A stretch of DNA of 64,000 nucleotides, taken from Chrysomallon squamiferum (Eukaryota > Mollusca > Gastropoda > Neomphalida > Peltospiridae). The position numbers and the translations under genes are program-made. The stretch is from positions 9,737,541 to 9,801,540 of the forward strand of contig CM022668.1 of assembly GCA_012295275.1 (NCBI GenBank), read 5' to 3'. Below the pieces are notes generated by a model that worked only from the letters and a program-made list of their open reading frames with translations, did no database searches and had not been told where the DNA came from. Positions 1 to 13,287 of the stretch are shown here, piece after piece. Numbering within the stretch: the first letter of the stretch is position 1; the number at the start of each line of letters is the position of its first letter.

Positions 1-68
1 GAGAGGTATTAAAATTACTGATCTAAAATTAAAAAGTAAAATAATATCAAAATATCAAATGTTTAGAT

Positions 69-74
<6 letters not shown>

Positions 75-107
<33 letters not shown>
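75..107. repeat. (TA)n microsatellite
   Basis: An alternating TA run in intron or intergenic DNA upstream of the first exon. No coding content. Confidence 0.9.
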
Positions 108-112
<5 letters not shown>

Positions 113-248
113 AGGAGCTGTGCAAATATAAATATCACATTCGTCTGGAATTTAAATGTTATCACAAAAGGAAGTTTTCTTTAAAAAGTAAAATGAAATA
201 TAAGTTAATCACTTCATCTTTCATCTTATTATGATAAATCAGATATTA

Positions 249-250
249 TA

Positions 251-293
<43 letters not shown>

Positions 294-322
294 AGTAGTA
301 GTAGTAGTAGTAGTAGTAGTAG
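249..322. repeat. (TTA)n-(TAG)n compound microsatellite in intron
   Basis: A TTA run passes directly into an AGT/TAG run. Read as protein it gives poly-isoleucine and poly-serine that appear to extend the next reading frame upstream, but it lies before a strong 3' splice site (AG at 387-388) and is best read as intron. Confidence 0.85.
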
Positions 323-388
323 GATGCTTGCTTGTCTTTTCTTTTTTCCTTATTTTTCTGTATTTACGTATTTATTTATTTATTCCAG

Positions 389-1615
389 TGAATCTGCATA
401 TAACCAGGAGGGTAAGCTGAACCTGTACAAGGCGGCGAACAAGATGACAAAGCGAGTTCAGGGCAAACCCAAACAGAACGGCCTCCTGGGCTCCGTGTCC
501 GCGGAAACGTTCAGCAACGTGAGGCGCTCGATGGGTTCCACGAAAGTGACGGACGAGCAGCCTGCGAGCAACAGAAGCTTCACGTCGTACCGTCACGTGG
601 GCTCCGTCAACAACGTGGAGGTCGTCCCGCCCCACGCCATCGACCGCGTGCCCGTGCGCCGCGGCGACAAGGCGGAGAACCGAAAGCTGCGCGCGGCCGG
701 CCGGCCCAGGCACGTCGTGCTTGAACGCGACGAAAGCGTCCTGGCGGCGAGACACGCGGCTGCGGTGAACGAGAGGAAGAAGATGGCGGCGGCTGCGGCT
801 GCGGCGGTTCCGGCGGTTCCGGCGGTTCCGGCTGCCCCGCGAGAGTGCGAGGAAATTCGAGATAGCAGAGAGGTCGTTGAGCGCCCCAGGCACGCCGAGG
901 TGTCCAGCGAGGATGTGGGAAGTGCGCCCCGTGCGGTTAAAGAGTTCGAGGACCTGACCAGTCAGGCTGAAGTACTTTCCGTCCCTGTGAAAACCAGCAG
1001 GCCGCGCGTACCCCCGAAAACTTTCCCCAAGAAGATCCACCTCAACAGGAGACAGCTGGTGAGACCCGAGCAGACAGCAGCAGCAATAACAACAACAACA
1101 ACAACGGCAGCGTCTGCAGCAGCGGTAGAAAAACCTCCAACGTCGGTGGAGATCGTCAACGAGATTACGTCATCTTCCAGAGATGACGTCACCGAACCGG
1201 AATCTTCGAGGCTGTGGTGAGGAACGCCATACCAAAGATCAGAGTGGTCGACTACAGCGACGACAACCACTCGGAGGGTTCTGAGAAGGAGACGGAGTTT
1301 AACGGCGTTGACAGCGATGTTGCTGAGCCACCCACTGACTCGTCTCATCTTCGCGCTCCCAGATACCCACCACCACCACAGCAGCTGCACGAAGACGAAC
1401 TGGAGGAAGAGGAGGAGGCTGAGGATGACGTAAATCAAGAACAGACAACTCTGGAGAGCGACGACATCCACGTCGCCAATCGTCACCGCAGAGTCGTCTA
1501 CAACGGCGAAGCAGACGTCGAAAGCGAAACGTCTGACGACATCTCGCCGCGGAGAAACAGAAGAGCTAATTATTTCACATCAGCAAAGGCTGTTTTTGAA
1601 AGCCAATTTAAGTGA
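389..1615 (+). CDS. 3' exon(s) of an unrecognised gene encoding a basic-then-acidic low-complexity protein
   Basis: I do not recognise this protein. Coding DNA begins after a pyrimidine-rich acceptor (AG at 387-388) and is much more GC-rich than its surroundings. The first block, frame 389 to about 1058, is basic, with an Ala/Pro-Val low-complexity patch encoded near 785-838. The second block, 1211-1615, is in another frame and is acidic, with a Glu/Asp-rich stretch near 1395-1425, ending at TGA 1613-1615. The frames can be joined by a small intron with donor GTGAGA at 1059 and an acceptor AG at 1209-1210, which keeps phase and removes a CAG/ACA-rich repeat. A second acceptor at 1236-1237 also keeps phase. 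Otherwise the first frame stops at 1218-1220 and the gene has a frame break. The 5' exons lie outside the window. Poly(A)-type AATAAA motifs follow the stop. Confidence 0.6.
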
Positions 1616-3470
<1,855 letters not shown>

Positions 3471-3484
3471 ATTCGTGTGAGATA

Positions 3485-4010
3485 TGATATAAATACTGAC
3501 TGTGGCTTAATTATTGATACAATAGTTCACCGAGAAGTTGCTGGTATGAGTCAACGCCAAGGAGAAATAACTGTTACAAAATAAAGTTGTCATACGAAGA
3601 TTGTTTTACAGATTAATGGAAATAAAATCTCAGTAGAAAACCCTGATTTTGATGTGAAACCAGTAGTAAATAAATCAAGTGTTGTGTCACTATTACATCT
3701 GGCCGGTTACATCACTGAAGTCAAAAAATAAAAATATATAAAAAAGTTTGAAAGTTATGGATGTGTTATTCTGTCACCAATACACACAACATTTCTGAAA
3801 GATAAATCAAGTTACGACTACTGACGGTAAAAGATATTTTAGAGTGAAATTTAGCGGAGAAGTAAAAACATTAAACTATTCTATAAAATTTGACTCATTT
3901 TATTTAACTGTGATTCATGATGGTCAAATAAAATTATGTAATTTCTGTAACAGTCCAGATAATCTAATTAGACCACTGAGACAACCACCCAGCAAAGCTG
4001 TACTGCAAAG
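3485..4010 (+). mobile_element. Decayed LINE ORF1-like (RNA-binding plus zinc-knuckle) fragment
   Basis: Reading across frameshifts and stops gives pieces in the order found in non-LTR retrotransposon ORF1/gag-like proteins. 3526-3570 reads like a GMSQR..GEITVT segment, 3612-3660 like INGNKISVENPDF, and 3755-3780 like CVILSPI. 3821-3960 reads TDGKRYFRVKF, then a VIHDGQIKLCNFC..PDNLIR stretch that resembles a degraded CCHC knuckle. Several in-frame stops and frame changes show it is dead. The last ~125 bp recurs at about 6476-6590. The family assignment is from remembered motif patterns only. Confidence 0.5.
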
Positions 4011-4030
4011 GATCCATCCCCCAAGTTGCT

Positions 4031-4312
4031 TGAGGAATGGCTCATATATAACTTGAAGAACGTACCACCATTTTGTCCATATCCAAGGATTGGCAAGGCA
4101 TGCAAAGTTACTTCCCAAAACAACTGATGCTATTTGGAACCTGCAACTTCAGTTGATACTGAAAGAAGCTTTTCTCATTACAAACACGAACTTAATGACA
4201 GTACACCATCTGACTCGGCAAAACGCAAAGTGACTCGCCGTGCGTAAATGGAGACATTAAAGGTTGCTTCAGTTAGTTACAGTTACACGACCAGAAGAAT
4301 CTTGAATAAATA
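4031..4312 (+). mobile_element. hAT transposase C-terminal (dimerisation domain) remnant, copy 1
   Basis: In the frame across about 4133-4235 the translation contains EPATSVDTERSFSHYKHEL, which matches the hATC signature (P-A-T-S-V-x-x-E-R-x-F-S) of hAT-family transposases. Stops on both sides leave no functional frame. It directly follows the LINE-like fragment. A second copy with the same damage is at 6154-6475. Confidence 0.65.
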
Positions 4313-4641
4313 CCATCTTCTCCCGTGATTTTCACAAATTATATATTTTATATATTAGTTTTTAATTACATAATTTATTCTTGAAATGGAATTGAAATGG
4401 AATTTACACAAACATGAAATGGAAAGCAGCTTTTTTTTTTTTCAAACAGAAAACCACTGGTCTAAAAGATAATCAACAGGTTTGTTTGACTCTTGATTGC
4501 AGATGGAAAATAGAATCTATAATTCAGTGTAAGTAACTTTACTTTTCAAGTTTTAAAAAGGTAAATAAAATTTTGACATAAATCAGTTTGAACACAGATT
4601 TTACAACCACATAGATTATCTGTTTCATATTTAATTTCCAG

Positions 4642-4773
4642 GCACGTCCATTATGCCCAGACAAGAAGAGACCAACAAAGAAGAGTGGTAGCAATATTAA
4701 CATCATCAACTACGATTACACACTTTCTGTCATCCATGCTATCTTGTCTGCAGAACAGAATGTTGTGGAATAA
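4642..4773 (+). other. Orphan open stretch resembling a 44-codon terminal exon
   Basis: After a TTTCCAG acceptor (AG 4640-4641) an open frame runs 43 codons to TAA 4771-4773. Its composition is protein-like: a basic Pro/Lys part, then NIINYDYTLSVIHAIL. No partner exon was found and I do not recognise the sequence. It could be a terminal exon of an unseen gene, part of the surrounding transposon debris, or chance. Confidence 0.25.
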
Positions 4774-6153
4774 CCACCTAAATTGTTGTAAGTGTGTTTC
4801 TCCTCATTTCTTTCCTTCTTAAATAATTATAAACTACACTGACAGTCACCACAATACTTTACCTATTTGACAAAGGAGATTCTGTTTCATATGGGGACAG
4901 TGTGTGCAATTTATAGACCACAATATTATTAATTTTGTTGGAAATTTAACTGCAGTTCTAATTTTTTTTTTTTTTTTTTTTTTAAATTTTGTATTTACTG
5001 TCCTTATTAGTGTCCTGTTACTGAGAATTTCTCAAATGTTTCATTGTCATGGAACCCATATAATGGTATAGATTAGGTGAAAAAAACTGGAGTAACAAAA
5101 GACCTAAACGTTTTTTTAAAAAATAAAAAAATAGTATTGTTTTAACTTTTAAAAATATTCGACTTCCATTATTAAAACTGAACATCAAAGAATTTTTGGA
5201 ACAAAATGGGAAACAGGAACAAATGTAATTTTTATAATTTTATGTTTTTATTTCATTTTCATTTTATCAAATATGACCAATATGTTCTCAAATTCTGAAA
5301 CTGGGCACATAACCAATGACAGCTTGCGTAGAATGTCCGAGAAACCCTGGATCTAAAAGCCTATTTACCTTTTCATATACAATTCATACAGAAATATAAT
5401 GACATATGCAATACAAAAATTAAAAATCATTCTGAGAATGTTGAACACTTAGATATGGACTCTACTATAGATTTATATAACAGATGAAATAAAAATATAC
5501 ATCATATTACAAAACAGACGAAATACATTGGGTAGACAGCATGTCACTGAAGTATCTTACTCAGTGAATTGTGTTGAGGTAATATGCAAAGATCATGTAG
5601 TAATATATCTAATAGTGTAGTAGATACTGTATCATTGAGGTATCTTACCCTTGTACAGGGACAATATACAACAGATCGTGTATGAATGTATTTAACAGTG
5701 TATAGCTGATCTAGATAATCAATCACACCATGAGACTAAATATGAAATGTATCACTGGAGTAGCCAGTCGTCATATGAGTTTGTTATTTTACTTTTTTTG
5801 CATAGAGAAAACAAAAGAATTGTATATTTTTACAGTGTTTGGCAGAAATCACATCACGTGAGCTGTGATAATTTCATTGATACAAGTTCACATAAATTCA
5901 CGAGTTCTGATATCAAGCACTTTCCATGTGTGTGACATGGTAAAATAGTAAATTTAACGTATAAATTACAACAGATATGCTGAGGACTCGTATTAAGAAT
6001 CTGAATGAGTGTTAGAATGTTTTGTTAACTTTCTACAAACTTTATAACCATGTATTTGATGTCTACAGTCTTCCATTTGTGTTATTTGTTGGACTGTGCA
6101 CCTCACTTTTTCTGCATGGCAATTTACAATGTTGTATGGTCACCTATGTGGTA
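4774..6153. other. AT-rich intergenic DNA without recognised genes
   Basis: Homopolymer A/T runs and short chance frames only. No splice-bounded coding segment or repeat family recognised. Confidence 0.5.
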
Positions 6154-6475
6154 TTTGAGGAATGGCTCATATATATGTATTAATTATACACATATATATA
6201 TACACTGAAGAAATTACCACCACTTTGTCCATATCCAAGGACTGGCAAGGCATGCAAAGTTACTTCCCAAAAGCAACTGATGCTATTTGGAACCTGCAAC
6301 TTCAGTTGATACTGAAAGAAGCTTTTCTCATTACAAACACGAACTTAATGACAGTACACCATCTGACTCAGCAAAATGCAAAGTGACTTGCCGTGCGTAA
6401 ATGAAGACATTAAAGGTTGCTTCAGTTAGTTACAGTTTCACGACCAGAAGATCCTTGAATAAATACCATTTTCTA
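6154..6475 (+). mobile_element. hAT transposase C-terminal remnant, copy 2
   Basis: Nearly identical to 4031-4312, including the same ATSVDTERSFSHYKHE segment and the same following stops, but with a TA-rich insertion of roughly 30 bp around 6176-6206. The shared damage means the two copies come from one already-decayed sequence. Confidence 0.65.
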
Positions 6476-6590
6476 TAAAATCTGACTCAACTTATTTAAC
6501 TGTGATTTGTGATGGTCAAATAAAATTATGTAATTTCTTTAACAGTCCAGACCATCCAATTAGGCCACTGGGACAACCATCCAGCAAGCA
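6476..6590 (+). mobile_element. Second copy of the LINE-like zinc-knuckle fragment
   Basis: Matches about 3880-4000 from TCTATAAAAT through the VI-DGQIKLCNF region to the CCAGCAAGC end, with scattered substitutions. Here it lies downstream of the hAT piece, whereas in the first locus it lies upstream. Confidence 0.6.
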
Positions 6591-7224
6591 AGCAAGCAAT
6601 TCAAATCAGCTACTAGCTATTATAGACTTTGTTATGTAGATTCTAATAAGATATGTTGGATATATGTATCAACAACTATTAAGAAATAATGCAACAAGTA
6701 TTTCTATTCACTTAACACCAGCTTGTACTATCATATATGAAATGGTAATAATAATGGCTGCAAGGTTCCAGCTAGACCTGGTTTTTTTTCAGCCACACAC
6801 AAGACAAAAGGCAGAAAAAAAAAAAAACTGACACTTACAAAAGAAGTTTGGATACCAGTTTTTTTTATATACATTATTTTAGAGAAGCAGTGCTTTTAAT
6901 ATGCTGCACAGAAAGGTACTCTGTAAATGACTGGAAAAAAAAAAATCACAAGAAAAAAGTCACAAAATGTATGGGTTTGTAGAGTACTGAATGTGGCATC
7001 ATAGTATGCATGGGGTAATTGTTAAGCTTATTGATTAGGCTACATTAACGAAATGGGTTTCATATTGTGCAGGGTTGGTGAATTGTTACACTTATTAATT
7101 AGGCAGGATTACAGGCAGGATTAAAGCAAGGATTAAAGAAAGAATAGGAATATTGGGTCTAGCTTGGGTTTAGCTTACCGATTAGGATAGAGGAATGAGG
7201 ATGCTGTCTTCAGTCATCATGTTA

Positions 7225-7584
7225 CAAATGAGGGACTCTTCTATCATCTGACACAAAGCACCTGGCGTAAGATTCAGGACTTAGGCTTGGGTCCACACAC
7301 TACACGGCCAAAGCTGACTTTTGCCTGTTCTGTGGTATGATGGATGCTCTGGCCATTTTGCCATGGAAGCTGTTATGCTGCAAGATCCACTTAAAGTCGA
7401 GGACGTGAGTACTTTGATTGTACATACGTCAGTGGTTCTTTCTAACACTCTCAGCAGCCAGGCCCAGTACTCAGCTCCACCAATGTTTGCTCCTGTCCTG
7501 TGGGACGTTCTTGATTCCACCATGAACAATAATCCTTGTATGAACAACTTGTGTGAAGGTTGGAACAATACGTTCTTATTTTAA
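7225..7584 (+). mobile_element. MULE-type transposase remnant
   Basis: Near 7230-7270 one frame reads LFYHLTQSTWRKIQDLGL, which resembles the segment before the C-terminal region of animal MULE transposases. The frame 7321-7584 carries PVLWDVLDS followed by NNNPCMNNLCEGWNNTF, matching the W-x-V ... R-x-N-N-x-V-E-G-W-H-x-x-F pattern of that family with changed key residues. Frameshifts separate the pieces, so it is inactive. Assignment is by remembered motif only. Confidence 0.45.
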
Positions 7585-7714
7585 ATGACTATGAAAACAC
7601 TGAAATGTTTCTCAGTTGAAGATTCTAAATGTCTCAGTGAATATGAAGTAAAAAGTGTCCTATGATAATCAACTTTGTGCCATTATGCACGATGAAGAAA
7701 AAATGTTGTGTTTA

Positions 7715-8555
7715 AAACTTGAAGGTGACAATTTCCATCTAACAAAAAAATACTGAAAAATGTAACTGTTGTCCAGTAACAATATGTATGATTATCTTGT
7801 CACACTGGACAAACAGTTCATCTTATTCAGTCTCTCAGACTTGATTACAAAACACAGATAATGAATCAATAGAGACCTCCCCCTCCAAAAAAAACAAAAA
7901 CATATACACTTTAAAATGTGACTGTGTGTGACATGTTAAAATTAAGTAACAGAACAAGTTTGTCTCCATCTAATATTATATCAGACATTTTATCAAACAG
8001 TTGTCATGTGGTAAAGAAATTAATCAGGAAAGGCTGTCACCACTGTGTTCTGTTTTCAACAAAATAAACTTTTACGATTCACAGCAGGATGGTGAAGTAA
8101 AAAAATGTATACAAATATGGAATGAATTTTAATAGATGAGGTATTTCTTAAAATCTGACAATACTCCAGAAGTAAACACGTACCATTTCTAGCAATGGAC
8201 CAACACATTCAAAATGCACGTCCTAAGATTTCTATCATTTGTTTGTATCTTGTTCATATCAGCTACAGAGCAAAGTCTACAAAGGTTTTCTTTTCTCAAT
8301 GTTCAGATAAACGTAAAATAAAATTTTAGAAAAAAATAAAACCTCTACTAAAATTATTTTAAATCATTTTGCTTGACAAATAAATTTTATATTTAAAACT
8401 TTAAGGTGACAATATTCATATTACAACAATGAAAACTAGAAGTACTGTCCAGTAACAGTCACTTGTCAGTGTGTGTCTGGACACAACAGGCAAAAGCTCC
8501 CGTTATTCAGTCTCTCTCAGACTTGATTGCAAAACAGACAAATCAGTGGGAAATT
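7715..8555. repeat. Diverged direct duplication (about 7715-7870 and 8395-8550)
   Basis: Both segments run TTTAAAACTT-AAGGTGACAAT, GTCCAGTAACA, a CACTGGACAAACAG-like stretch, and TTATTCAGTCTCTC-AGACTTGATT-CAAAACA in the same order about 680 bp apart, with many substitutions. No coding content seen. Confidence 0.6.
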
Positions 8556-9235
8556 GATCTTTGTTGCGTATAAGCAAGAAAATATCAAATGTGTGATGTC
8601 ATGTGATCAGTTTTATATCAGATCACATTAATCTCAAAGGAATGTCACTTATAAAATCTGTGATGTGTTTGAAATAGATTCAGAAAACAAGCACAAAAAA
8701 ATATTAAAATCTTGGCCATAAATTCAACACTGAAAAGATCGGGGTATGACCTAGAAATGAATAATAGTAACAACTAATAAAAATAAACAAAAAATATTTA
8801 ATCTGTTCTTATTGCCATATGTGGTTGTACATTACAAAAGAAAACTGGATTTAATTATATCAGAATCCAGCCTCCATGTACATAGAATGAAACTACTGAA
8901 ATCAGATCCTGAAAAAAATTGTCAGAAAAGAAGTAATGAAATTTTTTTAAAAAGCTGCTTTCAGAGATGGCTGCAGTGACCAAAATAGAAATGTAAAATC
9001 AGTTTTGTTTTGGTTATCACATGGTGACTATGGGAATAGCTGTTAGCAAACTGATGGTGTCTGAGCACAGTGTCTGCGAAGTCAAAGATTTAGGAATTGT
9101 ACAAAACAAAAAGATTGCAGATACAAAGATCTGTACTATCCAGTGACTAAATGAATCTTGTTCCAACTATTTTGAGTTGTAAAAAAAGAAAAAAATTTTT
9201 TAAATTATATTAAAAATAATGTAGAAGGCACATTT

Positions 9236-9664
9236 TCTTAACTTTAATGCCATTACTGAAGTTGCTGTCAACAGAAAGAAATGCACTGAGCAGTCACATT
9301 TACTGGCTCAAAATTCAGTGGATTTATTTCTGAAAGAATGCTCTAAAAATGCTCCTGAAATATAATTGTGGATGACGATCCCTTTTTTTTGGATGGATTT
9401 TGAAATTAAAAAAAGAAAAGAAAAGAGAAAAAAGGGAAACAAAGAACCTATTGCAGCTGTTCTTTATCAACTATACTAGGAATCAATTCTGATTTACTCA
9501 TGAAGATTCAAGAATTCAACAACTTGTTAGATCTTGTCTCCAATCCACCACCTATTCTACCAAGACCTGAAGGAGATGAAGAAAACACACTGGCAACATG
9601 TCAGATTTTTCAGTTTATGTACTTTGTACCTTTTTCTCCTCAAAAACATTTTTTTTTTTTTTGA
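9236..9664 (+). other. Unexplained coding-like open stretches
   Basis: Two adjoining open stretches look protein-like but are unrecognised. 9236-9363 ends at a TAA after DLFLKECSKNAPEI. About 9445-9664 contains SDLLMKIQEFNNLLDLV and PPPILPRPEGDEENTL before running into poly-T and a TGA. There is no clear start and no paired splice sites. They may be exon pieces or decayed transposon coding DNA. Confidence 0.25.
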
Positions 9665-11736
9665 TGGGGGATTGTTTAAAAAATAATAAAAATATTTACA
9701 TGTAGCTTAAAAAATAATAATAAAAATATTTACGTGTAGCTAAGTCTAACACAGAATTAAAATTCAGAATTTGAGTTTGTGACATGAGAAAATATAAAAC
9801 TCAAAAAAAAAAAAATTTTAATAATGGACCCAGCTTACTCAGCATGTGAGTGATGGTATGGCTCTCATCTGTGTGACTCAGTTCTTTTCTGATCCGATGT
9901 TTTCATAAAATAACTGATTTCCACCTTTCATGTGAGAACATTTCAGATTGGATTTTGTTCTTTTTTAAATTATCATGCTGAAACTCAATGAAGTTTCTAC
10001 TGAAAGTGATTTTAATTTGAAGTCTGTTGTTCAAAATGGCAGATTTTTCACGGAGACAGTCTGATGATCAACTGCTTTCCTAGACTATTCATCTACCAAA
10101 GTACTCTATCAGTGAATAGCCTGGATCAGAGGCATATCACCACTTATACGCTTAGTAACCAGGATCCAAATGAATAACTACCTGATATAGTGACGGACTC
10201 AAGTGGTTAAAAATAATGCAACAAAGAAATTTGTAAAATAAACATTTTAATCTGTTTTTACCTTCATTTCCTCACATCAAATTTCTTTATTTACCTTTTT
10301 TTTTTTTTTTTTGTAATGTATCTAAAACTTTATGGTTATTCTCATCTGTTTATCACTGGAGAAAGAAAGTAGATTCTTAATTCACAAAAAAAATTATACT
10401 TTTGAGAATTTTAACATACTGGTCGCCATGGACTACAGACCATTCGGTTTATCATTAAATAAAATTGCAACTAAAGTTTCATAGACTGTTCTTAGCCACA
10501 CAAGAGAAAATGAAGATGAAAAAGATTTTCACCTAATTTTTATATTCTCACCAATATGCATCTTAATTTTAACTAATTGTAATCTCAAAACAGACTCCTT
10601 ATTCTTAATCGTGCTTCTTAATACTTTAATAGTATACAGTGATACCCTTTGGTGTGCATGTAAAGTATAGCACACAGATTTATAACAGGGAACATTAGCT
10701 AGCTTTCAGTAACTGATTTTCTCAGAGGGTCAAACAAGACCTCTTATTTTTGTCACAAGTTACTTTCTCATTCAGTCACTGGCACTTACTGAAATACAAG
10801 ATTATGTTTTTTACCATCTCTTATAAACAAGTCGACAAAGGATGATGTTCTAAAAGAAAAAAAATGTTTATAACAATTTTATATTGATTTTGAGGGTATA
10901 AAATGTTTTTTCTATGGTGTTTGTGTGCACATCTTTCTTCATTCCATTTCTGTTAAAACTTTTCAGTTACATGCAGATAATATAAAAATATGGACAATTA
11001 CATTTTTAATGTCAGGCATCAATTACATCAGACTTGTACAAAAACATGTCCCTGATTTATTATTGCATGAATGGATAAGATGTGTTTGGCAATTACTTGT
11101 CTAGTATCACTGGTGGACTTATCAAGGAAAAAAGTAAAAACAATTACTAGAAAATTAAGAAAATGAAAAAAAAAAAAATAATAAATAAAAATACAAGTGG
11201 ACTTTATCTGATGAAAATAAAAAAAAAATAATAGGACTTTTTCTCAAGGAAAATAAAATTAATGCAACATGTCTTTTTTTTTCAAGAGAAAGAACAAACA
11301 AAAAGAATATTTTCACTGAAACATGAATGGGTCAACTATTTCTTTGTTAAAACTTTTGTCACACTTGTATGTAACATTTATGAAACATTTATTTACAATA
11401 CATTTGGACTGTGCTTGAACAAACAGCATGTTTTTTAAAACAGATTTCATGGAATGTACTAAATTCAGTAAGAAAAAACAAAACAAACCATCCTGTCCTG
11501 AAACTAAATGCATATTTCATTTATTTGGCACCGTTCAGACGTTTTTAAAGTATTACGTTGTTATACTTATTAAATAAGACAAAAAATAAAAAAAAATAAA
11601 AAAAAATAAACTTCACTGAATTACAAAATATATTTGATTCTTTTCAAATAGGGTTTATTTTATTTCATTTATTTTTTTGTAAATCACCATGTCTCTTAAA
11701 CCCTAAGAATCAAATTTAGGAGGGTTGTCGAAGTCT

Positions 11737-11771
<35 letters not shown>

Positions 11772-12121
11772 GGGTTTCAGCTCTTCTAGATACATACCAT
11801 CAGCTGTTTGACAGTATTTCTGACAGTCTGCTGCATTTGACAACCAACAGCCTTCTGTTTGGTCCCAATCACAACATAACATCATCTGATAACTGACATA
11901 AATTTCATTAAAACATCCTTCTGCCCTGCCTGGCAAGGTTTTTCTTCAATTCAAATCAAGGCAGATTAAACAGACTCCTTTCATTTTGGTTTGGATGTGT
12001 CAGTTCATGTCTTAAACTAAATCAACTCAGTCTGTTGAGTCTTCTTTTTTTTAAAATCATTTTAATAAAAATGGATGGATGACTCAATCTGTTTAGTCTT
12101 TTTAGGTTGTTAAACATGACT
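9665..12121. other. AT-rich intergenic DNA downstream of NOP58
   Basis: Many poly(A)/poly(T) tracts (for example 11749-11769). The short frames here are mostly homopolymer-based and I support none as genes. A small AATAATAAAAATATTTAC duplication lies at 9676-9735. Confidence 0.5.
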
Positions 12122-13255
12122 TCATTTGTTAATCACTTTTTGTTTCTTCCTTAATTTTCTTTTTTTTTTCTTTTTTTCTTTTGTGAAATGTCTCCGTTTG
12201 GTGAACCTATATTGTGTATCAGAACAAAATTATTTCCTTTTGTTTTTCCTTTTAATAACTTTAAGGATACCTAACTATTCATTTTCTTAAATACAGATAT
12301 ATATATATATAAAAAATTAAATAAAATAAAATCTTTTTTCGTTTTTTAAGAATGATTAGGATCCACTCCATTTTAGTCTTTCAAATGTTAAATTTATTTA
12401 AAAGCATTTTTCAAGTTTTAATTAAAAAAAGATATCTCTGCGCGGCAAATATTTTATAGGATTGTCAACATTCATTTGTTTTATATTAACCCTTTTTTCA
12501 TTACACAGTACTTCTGTTTTGTACTTATTTCTCAACTAGTTTCTGTTGTTTCCCTTCAGTCTGCCTTATCAACGTAAAATAATCATAGTTTATCAACGTT
12601 ATACAGATTTTCATCCTTAGGGAAACAAACTGAAACTCAACAAAATAAATAAATAGTAACGACAATTTACCCATCTCTCCTGAATACAGATACTCAAGAA
12701 AACATGACTCGTTTTTGTAATTTAAAATGTCTTTCTTACCTATTGATTCTTGTGTTGTTTCCAGGATACTCGTGTCTGCTGAAGTTTCTGAATGTTTCTT
12801 CTTTTTCTTCTTCTTCTTTGGAGTTTCTTCAGCTATCAGTAATGATTACAGTATTAACACGAAATTAACAAGTACTGTAGAGGTAACAGTAATAGCAGCA
12901 GTTTAGCAGTAGAAATAGTAGTTGTAGTAGTAGTAGTAATTGTATTAATAGTAGTAAGGGTCTTAATGGTAGTGGTGTAGTAGTAATAATAGTAGCAGTG
13001 ATGGGAGGTGCTACCAGTGCCAATCATAACTGAAATAACAGTAACAGTAACAGTTATGGAAGTTAACTGTTTATTCAGTTAAACCAACAGTAGCAGCAAT
13101 AGCTATGCACTAGCAATATTAGTTATATTTACAGTGGTAATTTTAATATTAATATTGATGATGGTATCTAGCATTAGCCACACTGTTCTTAATACTAATA
13201 ATACATGTATACTAGTAGTGATGTTATAGAGTAATAGATTTTTAATACAGAACAA

Positions 13256-13287
<32 letters not shown>

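Noticed and set aside
231-388. N-terminal extension of the first reading frame (poly-Ile/poly-Ser)
   Set aside because: It is TTA/TAG microsatellite followed by a strong acceptor at 387-388, so it is intron, not protein.
372-1486. Long minus-strand frames opposite the first gene
   Set aside because: Antisense shadows of GC-rich coding DNA, Arg- or Val-rich, with no splice or homology support.
7281-7568. 95-residue minus-strand frame
   Set aside because: Antisense of the MULE-like remnant, whose plus strand carries the recognisable motifs.
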